Origin: Candidatus Daviesbacteria bacterium
GTDB lineage: Bacteria; Patescibacteria; Microgenomatia; Daviesbacterales; UBA10151
Assembly (NCBI GenBank): GCA_016187025.1
Contig: JACPKM010000001.1
Location: 62,001-126,000, forward strand
Reading direction: 5' to 3'
DNA length: 64,000 nucleotides
Part shown: one piece after another, positions 8,101 to 15,889 of the stretch
Position numbering within the stretch: the stretch's first letter is position 1
Layout: each line of letters opens with the position of its first letter
Program-made: the position numbers and the translations under genes
The notes under the pieces: model-generated
The model's input: only the letters and a program-made list of their open reading frames with translations
Databases searched by the model: none
Told to the model about the DNA's origin: nothing

Positions 8101-9942
8101 CTAAGTAGCACTTACTTTCTTTCCAACGATTTTTTCAAACTCGTCTGATTCAAGGGTTTCTTTGACCAAAAGCTCCTTGGCAACCTTATCTAGTTTAATT
8201 TTGTGTTTTTTAAGAAGGTTTTGAGCTTGTTTAAATGCTTCACCCATTATTTTTCTAAGCTCTTTATCAACGCTATTGTGTAGCTCAGGTGACATCTCCT
8301 CACCCTCTTCTACCCCTTTCCAAGCCCCAAACATGCTTTTGGCTTGTAGATTAATTGGCCCTATATCAGACATTCCATATTGCATGACCATTTGCCTGGC
8401 AATATTGGTTGCAATCTGAATATCAGAAGCAGCACCTGTTGATATATCTTTAAATATTAGCTCCTCAGCTGCTTGTCCACCTAAGGCAGCAGCTATCTGC
8501 TGCACAAGACGGGATTTAGACTCATTTGATCTATCTTCAGTTGGAGGAAAAAGAGTATGTCCTCCGGACATTCCTCTGGAAACAATAGAAATTCTATGAA
8601 CTGGGTCGACAGCGGGTAAGAAATGTCCCACTATCGCATGTCCTGCTTCATGATAAGCAGCCAGTTTGCGGTCATACTCAGATTGCATCCTTTTTCTTTG
8701 TGGACCTAGTTTTTCCTTGGTGGCTGCTTCCTCTAAATCCTTTGGGTCTATAGCTGTTTTACCCTCGCGCGCTGCTAAAATAGCTGCCTCATTTAGCATG
8801 TTGGCCAAATCTGCACCAGAAAATCCAACTGTTCTTCTGGCAAGCTTTTCAATACTAACATCTTTGGTAAAAGGCTTACCTGTCATATGAAGCTGAATTA
8901 TAGACTTTCTTTCTTCCAAATCTGGCATTCCCAAGACCACCCGTCTATCGAACCGGCCAGGTCTTACCAGGGCAGCATCCAGTAAATCAGGTCTGTTAGT
9001 TGCACCAATGACTATCACATGATCATTGGGGGTAAACCCATCCATTTCCACTAGAATCTGATTTAGGGTTTGCTCCCTTTCGTCATGTCCACCTGAAAAA
9101 CCCATTCCTCTTTGTCTGCCAATAGATTCAATTTCATCTATAAAAATGATCGCTGGAGCACTCTTTTTTGCCTGTGCAAACATATCCCGGACTCTAGCAG
9201 CGCCAACACCTACCAACATTTCCATAAACTCTGATCCTGCAATAGAATAAAAGGGGACTCCTGCTTCCCCAGCCACTGCACGGGAAATTAAGGTTTTTCC
9301 CGTTCCAGCAGGCCCAACCAAAAGTACCCCCTTGGGAATCCTGGCACCCAAGGATCTAAACTTTTCTGGAGTTTTCAAAAACTCGACTACTTCCTGTAAT
9401 TCTCTTTTGGCCTCCTCTACTCCTGCCACATCTTTGAATTTTACCTGTGGTTGGTCTTTAGAAAAGAGTCTGGCTCTGCTTTGAGCAAAAGAAAAAATAC
9501 CTTGTCCAGCTTCTCTTGCTTGTCTAAAAATTAAGAAGAAAAAGCCAATCATCAATACAATTGGTAAAACTGCTCCAAGTATTCCCAACCAAGCCTGTTG
9601 TAGAGAGATATCTTTTACATCTATGGTGACAGTTTTTGGATCTATCCCACTTACCTCCAGAATTTTATAAAATGATTCACCTGATTCCTTTCTGGAAACA
9701 AACTTCTGATCTGAATCCTTAATGTGGGCAATAATTTTATCTCCCTCAACCGATATTTTTTCTACCTTATTGTCTTTGATATCGCCAACTATTTTAGAAA
9801 TTGGCACCTCATTAGAGGAACTGGAGGGGCCGGAGATCTGATAAAAAAAGATCAGTGATGCTATAGCAATTAACAGATAGATACCCAGAGCTTTAAATAC
9901 CGAGAAAAAACGTTTATTTATCTTCTTTTTTCCATTCGCCAT
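8101..9942 (-). CDS. ftsH: ATP-dependent zinc metalloprotease FtsH
   Basis: 613 residues. Two transmembrane segments (about residues 17-34 and 118-138) flank a short extracytoplasmic domain. The AAA+ module has Walker A GPAGTGKTLI, Walker B IIFIDEIESIG and the second region of homology ATNRPDLLDAALVRPGRFDR. The peptidase has the zinc motif HEAGH. FtsH degrades membrane and misfolded cytoplasmic proteins at the membrane. Length and order match typical bacterial FtsH. Confidence 0.97.
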   Translation of the reverse strand: MANGKKKINKRFFSVFKALGIYLLIAIASLIFFYQISGPSSSSNEVPISKIVGDIKDNKVEKISVEGDKIIAHIKDSDQKFVSRKESGESFYKILEVSGIDPKTVTIDVKDISLQQAWLGILGAVLPIVLMIGFFFLIFRQAREAGQGIFSFAQSRARLFSKDQPQVKFKDVAGVEEAKRELQEVVEFLKTPEKFRSLGARIPKGVLLVGPAGTGKTLISRAVAGEAGVPFYSIAGSEFMEMLVGVGAARVRDMFAQAKKSAPAIIFIDEIESIGRQRGMGFSGGHDEREQTLNQILVEMDGFTPNDHVIVIGATNRPDLLDAALVRPGRFDRRVVLGMPDLEERKSIIQLHMTGKPFTKDVSIEKLARRTVGFSGADLANMLNEAAILAAREGKTAIDPKDLEEAATKEKLGPQRKRMQSEYDRKLAAYHEAGHAIVGHFLPAVDPVHRISIVSRGMSGGHTLFPPTEDRSNESKSRLVQQIAAALGGQAAEELIFKDISTGAASDIQIATNIARQMVMQYGMSDIGPINLQAKSMFGAWKGVEEGEEMSPELHNSVDKELRKIMGEAFKQAQNLLKKHKIKLDKVAKELLVKETLESDEFEKIVGKKVSAT

Positions 9943-10015
9943 CTAGAAAGTTTACTCCTTACTAAAGTTTTGCTAATTTTAACACACTCTGGGATTGATT
10001 GCTAGACTTTGATAC

Positions 10016-10336
10016 TTACTTAATTTTTGCTCCAGGTTCTACTTTTTTGAAAGGTTTTAGCAGAACCGGCTTTTTGCCTGATGCACACAAAATCATCCCT
10101 TGGGAATGCAACCCCATCATCACTCTTGGTTCTAAATTAGCAACAAATATAAACTGCTTACCTACTAAATCTTGCGGCTTATACCATTGTTTGATCCCAG
10201 ATAGAATCTGACGAGGAGTATTTTCCCCTAAATCCACTTTCAATTTAATCAGCTTTTCAGATCCTTCCACCTCTTCTGCTTCTAAAACAGTGCCTACTTT
10301 TAATTCAACTTTCAAAAAATCATCAATGCTAATCAT
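10016..10336 (-). CDS. Stand-alone tRNA-binding (OB-fold) protein, MetRS C-terminal-like
   Basis: 106 residues corresponding to the EMAP II/Trbp111 OB-fold found at the C-terminus of methionyl-tRNA synthetase (KVELKVGTVLEAEEVEGSEK, then VANLEPRVMMGLHSQGM and LLKPFKKVEPGAKI). Such free-standing domains bind tRNA and can act as the beta subunit of MetRS. It overlaps the mazF stop by 4 bp, so it is translationally coupled to the toxin gene. Confidence 0.85.
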   Translation of the reverse strand: MISIDDFLKVELKVGTVLEAEEVEGSEKLIKLKVDLGENTPRQILSGIKQWYKPQDLVGKQFIFVANLEPRVMMGLHSQGMILCASGKKPVLLKPFKKVEPGAKIK

Positions 10337-10689
10337 ATTTCTAAAACTGCTTTTATGGCATCAGCAACCTCAGCCATTTTAATCTTAGACACCCTCCCAA
10401 TCCTTTTAATTAATCTATTTTTATCCATAGCCCTCATCTGGTTTATAACCAAAGCTGAATCCCTACTTAAACCTCTCTGTCTAACAAATTTTACAGCATC
10501 AGGGCCCAGAAATTGCGGAATAATTGAGCTAAAAGGGATTGCAATTACTGTAGGTAAAATCTGATTGAGAGTATTATTTGATATAACCAAGGCTGGTCGT
10601 TTCTTACGCATCTCCCGTCCATAGGGCGGTTCGAGGTCGGCAATATAAATCTCTCCCCTTTTAGGGTATCCTGCTGTCAACTTCTGCAT
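10333..10689 (-). CDS. MazF/PemK-type endoribonuclease toxin
   Basis: 118 residues with the MazF/PemK fold: PKRGEIYIADLEPPYG at the N-terminus, RPALVISNN, and VINQMRAMDKNRL. Family members are sequence-specific mRNA interferases. It overlaps the antitoxin upstream by 29 bp, and its stop overlaps the start of the tRNA-binding protein gene. Confidence 0.87.
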   Translation of the reverse strand: MQKLTAGYPKRGEIYIADLEPPYGREMRKKRPALVISNNTLNQILPTVIAIPFSSIIPQFLGPDAVKFVRQRGLSRDSALVINQMRAMDKNRLIKRIGRVSKIKMAEVADAIKAVLEI

Positions 10690-10897
10690 CTGAGTATCTG
10701 AAATCTTCCTGAATCTCTTTAATAATCTCTACTTGCGCCATAGCGCTTTTACGAAGCTGGTCCTTTAAATCTGTCTTGGCCAACTTATCTTTAACAGCTT
10801 CAGCAATAAACTTACTTCTTTTTTTAGCCGGGACTGCTCTTTTAAAATCCCTGGCCAGCTCGTATGGTAAGGTAATATTTAATCTTTGTGCTTGCAT
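10661..10897 (-). CDS. Putative MazE-like antitoxin
   Basis: 78 residues from the ATG at 10897 (an in-frame upstream start exists at 10918). The N-terminus QRLNITLPYELARDFKRAVP fits a ribbon-helix-helix DNA-binding antitoxin; the basic AKKRSKFIAEAVKDKL helix follows. The acidic C-terminal tail would neutralise MazF. It is placed first in the pair, as usual for autoregulated type II toxin-antitoxin operons. Confidence 0.75.
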   Translation of the reverse strand: MQAQRLNITLPYELARDFKRAVPAKKRSKFIAEAVKDKLAKTDLKDQLRKSAMAQVEIIKEIQEDFRYSDAEVDSRIP

Positions 10898-11151
10898 AAT
10901 TATTTCTCCAATACACACTAATTATACACACATTTGATTGGAATAATCAAGTAATCCTCATTCTTGTTTCCTCCCCATCCATAACCAGATTTGATTAGAG
11001 AAAAACTCGAACAGAACTCTGACTAATGAAAGCTCTAGAAGAAGGCGAAGAATGAAACTTGTTCATTTTTGCACTGCCTACTTATGAAGGATTGTAATAG
11101 AAATTTTCGGAAAAACCAAGAAGCAAAACACCAAAATTACCAAAAACCCAA

Positions 11152-11903
11152 TTACTTAGTTTCAAATGCCGCTACCAGGCGCGGAGAACCAACATCGTCA
11201 TTACCAGAGTCACGAGGCCAGCCATGGACTCCCAGACCGCGATCAGGGTCGGCACTGCCTACAACGGCAACGAAGGAGCCAGATTCATTGGTTGGATTTT
11301 TCGTTCTTCCATATACCCAATTTCTACCTTGAACTTCTGCATATTTTGGTCCAAATAACCATTCACCCGGATGATTAGCTAAATGTTGAAAGGTTAATTC
11401 TGTAAAAACAACTGCTTGACCTGGAACAATTTGTGTTATTCCTGTCAAGCCGTACCTTTCAGCATCAGCCGCTGCCATTGTCTCTTGTGTATCCGTATCT
11501 CTACCGAGAGTACCAGGAACAAAAAAATCTTCAGGTTTTGCAAAATAAGCTACTTCAATTCGTGGTGAAGGCACAGTAAGCAGTCTTGTACTATTTCCTG
11601 CATCAACAATGTGCCAGAAGGCGGGCAATCCTTGTGCTTCTCTGACCTTTTTCTGATGCTCAATAGTTTCTCCAGTTAATGTACAAAAGGAAGCACCAAA
11701 ATTTTTTAGGGCTGCTTCTCTCTGTCAGGAATTCTTGCTTTTAAAATAAGTCGTTCTGCGCCCCTTGCTTCTGTAGAAATTCCTGCTGCTAAAACTCGTC
11801 CACCATCAAGCCATTGATCAAGCATCCCCACCTGTGGATCATTGGGATGTAACCTTGCAAATTCATTTCTATGTGCTCGTAATATCTCAATACCTTCCAT
11901 CAT
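11152..11903 (-). pseudogene. Frameshifted hypothetical gene
   Basis: Two adjoining minus-strand frames read as one protein if a frame change is placed near 11720. The first (11706-11903) encodes MMEGIEILRAHRNEFARL... up to ARIPDRE. The second continues as AALKNFGASFCTLTGETIEH... to the stop at 11152. The join lies in an AGAGAG dinucleotide run, a natural slippage site. The rebuilt product would be near 245 residues and cytoplasmic, with no recognised domain. The last 140 bases are much richer in G+C than the neighbours. A sequencing indel is an alternative to real decay. Confidence 0.55.
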
Positions 11904-12104
11904 AATCAGTGAATAGTATCAGATTATAGGACAGTTGTCAAACAAAATCAAAACACAAAAGACCTTACTCCTTAAAAAGGTTAACAGCCAGAGTAAAACC
12001 CAGTTTTTCATACCAGTTATCAGCAGAGAAGATAATTTTAGTACCACTTTTTTGGAAGTCAGGTACCAAAATAATCGCCTTTTTTAATTAACTCCTTCAT
12101 GCAA

Positions 12105-13100
12105 TTAAAAGTAGTCTAATTTCATAGCTTTTTTAACTTCTGCCAAAGTTTTTTGGGCCTTTATCCTGGCTTTTTCAGTTCCTTCTTTTAAGATTCTATC
12201 TACCAGCTCAGGCCGATTTTCGTATTCAGCCCGTTTCTTTCGGATAGGATCCAGGAAATTATTTAAAACTTGCACCAGGTACTTTTTAACCTCGATATCA
12301 CCAACTTGGCCTTTTGAGTAAAGTAGTTTGTAGTTGGTAGTTTGTAGTTTGTCGCTTTCAGAAGCAAATGCATCCAAATAGATAAATACAGGATTTCCTT
12401 CCACATGTCCTGGGTCAGTTGCTCTAATTCTTGTAGGATCTGTATACATACTCATGACCTTTTTTCCCACCTCATCAGCAGAATCAGTTAAAAAGATAGC
12501 ATTGCCTAAGGATTTGCCCATTTTGGCCTGTCCATCAGTCCCAGGAAGAGTAGGTACCTCCCCTATTAAGGGCTCTGGTATAGGAAAGACGTCTCCATAA
12601 AGATTATTAAACTTAATAGCAATATCCCGGGCATATTCCACATGAGCCTTTTGATCTTTACCAACTGGTACTAAATTAGCTTTAGGAAGTAATATATCAG
12701 CAGCCATAAGCACAGGGTAATAAAATAAACCCACAGTATCTTCTGAGCCCTGGTCAAGTTTTTCTTTTAAAGCAGGCTGCCTGGCTATTAGAGGCCTAGG
12801 AGTCAAAACACTTAAGAAATAGGCTAGCTCCAAAACTTCCGGCACTTTAGATTGAACAAAAAAAGTCACTTTTTCAGGGTCCAGCCCCACAGAAAGGTAC
12901 CCTAACATTAAACCGCGGATATTTTTTTTCAGCTGGTCAGTACGGTCAAAGTGAGTTGTGAGTGCATGTAAATCCACCAAAGGAATAAACATCTCATACT
13001 CCAGTTGCAGCTTTACCCTATTTTTAAGCGATCCTATATAGTTTCCCAAATGGAAACTATCATAGGTGGGTCTATCTCCTGTGAGAATTCTCTTTTTCAT
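12105..13100 (-). CDS. trpS: Tryptophanyl-tRNA synthetase
   Basis: 331 residues, a class I synthetase charging tRNA-Trp. Seen are the HIGH-type motif FHLGNYIGSLK, the family motif YPVLMAADILLPKANLVPVG and the KMSKS-type KMGKSLGNAIF. The length is normal. Just downstream, 11940-12104 contains no clear gene. Confidence 0.95.
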   Translation of the reverse strand: MKKRILTGDRPTYDSFHLGNYIGSLKNRVKLQLEYEMFIPLVDLHALTTHFDRTDQLKKNIRGLMLGYLSVGLDPEKVTFFVQSKVPEVLELAYFLSVLTPRPLIARQPALKEKLDQGSEDTVGLFYYPVLMAADILLPKANLVPVGKDQKAHVEYARDIAIKFNNLYGDVFPIPEPLIGEVPTLPGTDGQAKMGKSLGNAIFLTDSADEVGKKVMSMYTDPTRIRATDPGHVEGNPVFIYLDAFASESDKLQTTNYKLLYSKGQVGDIEVKKYLVQVLNNFLDPIRKKRAEYENRPELVDRILKEGTEKARIKAQKTLAEVKKAMKLDYF

Positions 13101-13189
13101 AGTCTTTTTCCTAGTTTACCATATTACACATATTGAGCCGGTCGGCACAAAGTGCGTTAAACTAAGTTAGTAGAACACATCTGTTATCT

Positions 13190-13573
13190 TTAATCCTCTT
13201 GAGGAAGATAGATATCTAAAACCCCAGCCCTACCTGCCATAAGCGATTTTAAAGAAACAGATATTTCGTATCCCTCATGCAGATCTACTAAAACCACCTC
13301 TCCTTTTTTTACCGGTATCGCGCTCGCATTATCTACCTGATCACCTTCAAATGTTCTAATCTGCTTTATTCGATAAAATAGAGGCTCTGGATCAAGAAGA
13401 ACTCCACTATGTTCTCTAGTTATATTAGCTTGCACCACTTCACCTGGCCTTGGACAAAATCTTTCCCGTAACCTTAGTGCACTGGGATTTCGTACCTCAG
13501 GCAAAGACCGGTTATTTCCCTTTCTTTGTTCTGGGGAAATCCTATGTATTAGTTGTTCATAATCTGCAGTCAT
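13190..13573 (-). CDS. Hypothetical protein
   Basis: 127 residues, hydrophilic, with a beta-rich C-terminal half (GEVVLVDLHEGYEISVSLKS). No family recognised. An intrinsic terminator ends 15 bp upstream of its start, with a GGAAGG ribosome-binding site lying between, so its expression may depend on readthrough of that terminator or on its own promoter inside the hairpin region. Confidence 0.5.
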   Translation of the reverse strand: MTADYEQLIHRISPEQRKGNNRSLPEVRNPSALRLRERFCPRPGEVVQANITREHSGVLLDPEPLFYRIKQIRTFEGDQVDNASAIPVKKGEVVLVDLHEGYEISVSLKSLMAGRAGVLDIYLPQED

Positions 13574-13587
13574 ATTTTTCCTTCCAT

Positions 13588-13613
13588 AAAAAAACCGCCT
13601 GCTAAAGGCGGTT
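13588..13613 (-). terminator. Intrinsic terminator after the citryl-CoA lyase gene
   Basis: Read on the minus strand: AACCGCC, a short loop, then GGCGGTT running into seven T residues. The stem of at least 7 bp and the T-run are diagnostic. It follows the citryl-CoA lyase operon after a 180-base spacer that contains two further weak hairpins (near 13627-13643 and 13661-13688), and it directly precedes the hypothetical gene, so it could instead serve as an attenuator for it. Confidence 0.8.
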
Positions 13614-13792
13614 CCTGGGTGTTTGAAATTCCTTTTTATAAGGAAATCTGCACACTAGGACCGCTCTCGTAAATAATGAGAGAACGGCGCCAAGTAAATT
13701 TTTTAAAGTTTTTTAACATATCTTTTATAATTAAACAGATTCAGCGTACTTGTCAATAGTGATTTTACTATGGGGCTCAACTAAAGTCAAGT

Positions 13793-14536
13793 TTACTTTA
13801 ATCGACGGGGTAAAACTCCGTCATATTCTATTTCTTCATTTGGAACTCTTCTGAATGGTTTTTCGCGGACCCACTCTTCAAAGATATGGGCAATGAGTCC
13901 CACCACCCTGCCGATTATGAAAAAACCCTTTCCCAGTCTATAATCAAAACCCATATCAGATACAACTGCTGCAATTGCCCCGTCTACATTGATAGGGATT
14001 TTTTTGCCTTTAAGTCTTTCCAGCTCTGCTTCAACTGCAACTGCCAATTCACAATGTTCACCAAAAAACCCAAGTGTTTTGGCTTTTTCAAAAACTTGCT
14101 TGGCTCTTGGGTCTTCTGTATATACTTTGTGTCCAAAACCGGGAATCCTATCTCCTGAGGATATCACCTTTTCCACCAATTTTGAGGCTGCAAGACCCAT
14201 TTGTAAAAGATGCGCACACTCCTCAACCGCCCCGCCGTGATATTCCCCTATTCCTAAAACCCCGGCAGCCACAGCAGCCTGCATGGGATTACCTGCTGAA
14301 GCAGAGTTTCTGGCGTTTGTCACAGAAGGCGGACCCATGCCGTTATCGATAGTGGAGATTAAAATGCTATCAAGCATTGCTCTTTCTTTTTCTGTCGGCA
14401 GCTCCCCTTTTAATTCCAGCCAGATAGCATCGGTAAAATTTACATTATCTATTAAATCAGTGATTTTGTAGCCGTGGATGTGTACTTCCCCATCCACAAT
14501 CCCAGATATTGATGTCTTCCACTTTTTGTCAGACAT
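13793..14536 (-). CDS. ccl: Citryl-CoA lyase (citrate-synthase-like)
   Basis: 247 residues from the ATG at 14536 (MSDKKWKTSISGIVDG). The frame continues 35 residues further upstream, but that extension is repeat-derived DNA and is rejected. It resembles the C-terminal citrate-synthase-homology domain of ATP-citrate lyase and the free-standing Ccl of Hydrogenobacter, rather than full-length citrate synthase (about 430). Shared motifs are NARNSASAGNP, EYHGGAVEE, the catalytic-histidine segment PGFGHKVY and the catalytic-aspartate segment NVDGAIAAVVSDMG. It would cleave citryl-CoA to acetyl-CoA and oxaloacetate, with the synthetase subunits encoded just upstream. Confidence 0.82.
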   Translation of the reverse strand: MSDKKWKTSISGIVDGEVHIHGYKITDLIDNVNFTDAIWLELKGELPTEKERAMLDSILISTIDNGMGPPSVTNARNSASAGNPMQAAVAAGVLGIGEYHGGAVEECAHLLQMGLAASKLVEKVISSGDRIPGFGHKVYTEDPRAKQVFEKAKTLGFFGEHCELAVAVEAELERLKGKKIPINVDGAIAAVVSDMGFDYRLGKGFFIIGRVVGLIAHIFEEWVREKPFRRVPNEEIEYDGVLPRRLK

Positions 14537-14612
14537 AGTGACAGGTACAGTAAAGGTGACAAGTGACAAGAAATAAAAATAACTTGTTACTTGTGCCTTG
14601 TTACTAGTCACC
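14537..14612. repeat. Short-repeat cluster 3' of the four-helix-bundle gene
   Basis: It contains GGTGACAAGTGACAAG, a 10-base spacer, then AACTTGTTACTTGTGCCTTG and ACTAGTCACC. The two sides form an imperfect inverted repeat (16-base arms with two mismatches). The AACTTGTTACTTGT unit recurs in the same orientation on the far side of the gene at 14978-15010. Confidence 0.7.
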
Positions 14613-14994
14613 CTCCTTTCTGAGAAATGTATAGCTTCCAAATTATATGACCTGTTTCAGCTCTTAGCAAGGAGATCTCTTGGAAGTCTCTATCTGCTAC
14701 CAATTTTCTTTTATAAGCAAAGTCCAGTAAGTATTCTGTTTCCGCAAGAGAGCCTAACGCTATAGACAGAAACCTATGAAATTCTTTCTTACTATTCCTT
14801 GCGTGACCTTCAACTATATTCGTGGGAACCGATAAACACGCTCTTTGCAGTTGGGAGACTAAGCCAAATATCTCGTTCTTAGGAAAAGTAAGAGTTAAAT
14901 CGTATACTTTGTGCACTAGTTCATCAGCTTTTTGCCATGCGATTAGCTTCTTGTAGCCGAACAACGAACTGTTTTCTAACTTGTTACTTGTCAC
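14608..14994 (-). CDS. Four-helix-bundle protein (23S rRNA intervening-sequence type)
   Basis: 128 residues of the S23/IVS four-helix-bundle family: YKKLIAWQKADELVHKVY at the start, then QLQRACLSVPTNIVEGHARN and the conserved EFHRFLSIALGSLAETEYLL. The family is typically encoded inside 23S rRNA intervening sequences or scattered singly through genomes. Its role is unknown; it is related to the Avd accessory protein of diversity-generating retroelements. Here it lies between the citryl-CoA lyase and synthetase genes, flanked by near-identical short repeats. Its GTG start and first residues (TSNK) lie within the repeat, which suggests it arrived as a discrete unit. Confidence 0.88.
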   Translation of the reverse strand: MTSNKLENSSLFGYKKLIAWQKADELVHKVYDLTLTFPKNEIFGLVSQLQRACLSVPTNIVEGHARNSKKEFHRFLSIALGSLAETEYLLDFAYKRKLVADRDFQEISLLRAETGHIIWKLYISQKGG

Positions 14995-15010
14995 TTGTGC
15001 CTTATCACCT
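14978..15010. repeat. Short direct repeat 5' of the four-helix-bundle gene
   Basis: AACTTGTTACTTGT followed by CACTTGT and GCCTTATCACC, a direct copy of the AACTTGTTACTTGT-GCCTTG unit at 14580-14600. The copies on both sides point to an insertion with flanking repeats. The sequence overlaps the start codon of the four-helix-bundle gene and the stop of the SucD-like gene. Confidence 0.7.
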
Positions 15011-15889
15011 TATCAGTACTGGTATCTCATCCGGAGTCTTGGCAATTTCCACTCCGGCCTCTTTTAAGCTATTAATTTTAGATTTATAGCTGCCCTTTTC
15101 TCCGTAAACTATTGCCCCTGCATGCCCAAGTTTTGTGCCTTGAGGTAAGTTTTCGGCAAATAGTCCAGAAATAAACGCCACCACTTTTTTAGTAAACCCT
15201 CCACTTTTTATTAATTCTGCTGCTTCTTCCTCATAAGTCCCACCAATTTCTCCAAAGATTACAACAGCTTTTGTTTGTTCATCTTTTTCAAATTCTTTTA
15301 ACAAATCTACAAAGGTTGAACCTACTAATATATCCCCGCCAATTCCCACAACGGTCGACTGGCCAATACCGTTTTTTGTTAGAATCCATGATACTTCTGA
15401 GGCCATCCCTCCTGATTTGGAGATTACTCCAACAGATCCCTTCGAATAAACTCCCCTCGGATCATCACCCCCTATTGAGCCTACTTTACCAATACCCGGA
15501 GAAATAATACCGATAGATGACGGACCAACCATTTTAACCCCATTTTGCTTGGCTAAAGCAATTGCTTTTGCACTATCTTGAACAGGAATATGTTCTGTTA
15601 AAACATTTATTAAAGGAATTTTGTTTTTTATGGCTTCTTCCATGGCCCCAAATGCAGCAAAATTTGGGACAGCTATGAAAGAGGTAGTAATCCCCGGGTG
15701 ATTTTCTAATGCCTCTGTAATAGAGTTATAAACAGGTACCCCATGCACTTCCTGTCCCCCTTTACCAGGAGTCACACCAGCCAACACTTTAGTACCGTAA
15801 TTTCGCATCTGCAAAGCCACCTTGGACCCTTCTTTGCCTGTTATGCCCTGTATTAAAACTTTAGTTTTATCAGTAACTAGTATTGCCAT
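15005..15889 (-). CDS. Citryl-CoA synthetase / ATP-citrate lyase alpha-type subunit (SucD-like)
   Basis: 294 residues with a CoA-binding Rossmann domain (KVLIQGITGKEGS) and a ligase domain with the phospho-histidine loop GTKLGHAGAIV. Two places favour the ATP-citrate-lyase branch over succinyl-CoA synthetase: SKSGGMASEVSW (succinyl enzymes have SGTLTYE here) and GGDILVGSTFVDLL. With the beta subunit upstream (20-bp overlap) and the lyase downstream it would form a three-polypeptide citrate cleavage enzyme. Succinyl-CoA ligase remains the alternative. Confidence 0.8.
   Translation of the reverse strand: MAILVTDKTKVLIQGITGKEGSKVALQMRNYGTKVLAGVTPGKGGQEVHGVPVYNSITEALENHPGITTSFIAVPNFAAFGAMEEAIKNKIPLINVLTEHIPVQDSAKAIALAKQNGVKMVGPSSIGIISPGIGKVGSIGGDDPRGVYSKGSVGVISKSGGMASEVSWILTKNGIGQSTVVGIGGDILVGSTFVDLLKEFEKDEQTKAVVIFGEIGGTYEEEAAELIKSGGFTKKVVAFISGLFAENLPQGTKLGHAGAIVYGEKGSYKSKINSLKEAGVEIAKTPDEIPVLIR

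Noticed and set aside
8666..8890. Plus-strand frame inside ftsH
   Set aside because: It is antisense to the well-conserved AAA+ region and has no family resemblance.
11069..11378. Plus-strand frames opposite the frameshifted gene
   Set aside because: Low-complexity Arg/Pro/Ser composition typical of an antisense shadow of a GC-rich coding part.
14537..14641. Longer citryl-CoA lyase starting at 14641
   Set aside because: The extra 35 residues are encoded by repeat DNA and have no counterpart in the family; the ATG at 14536 begins the conserved part.
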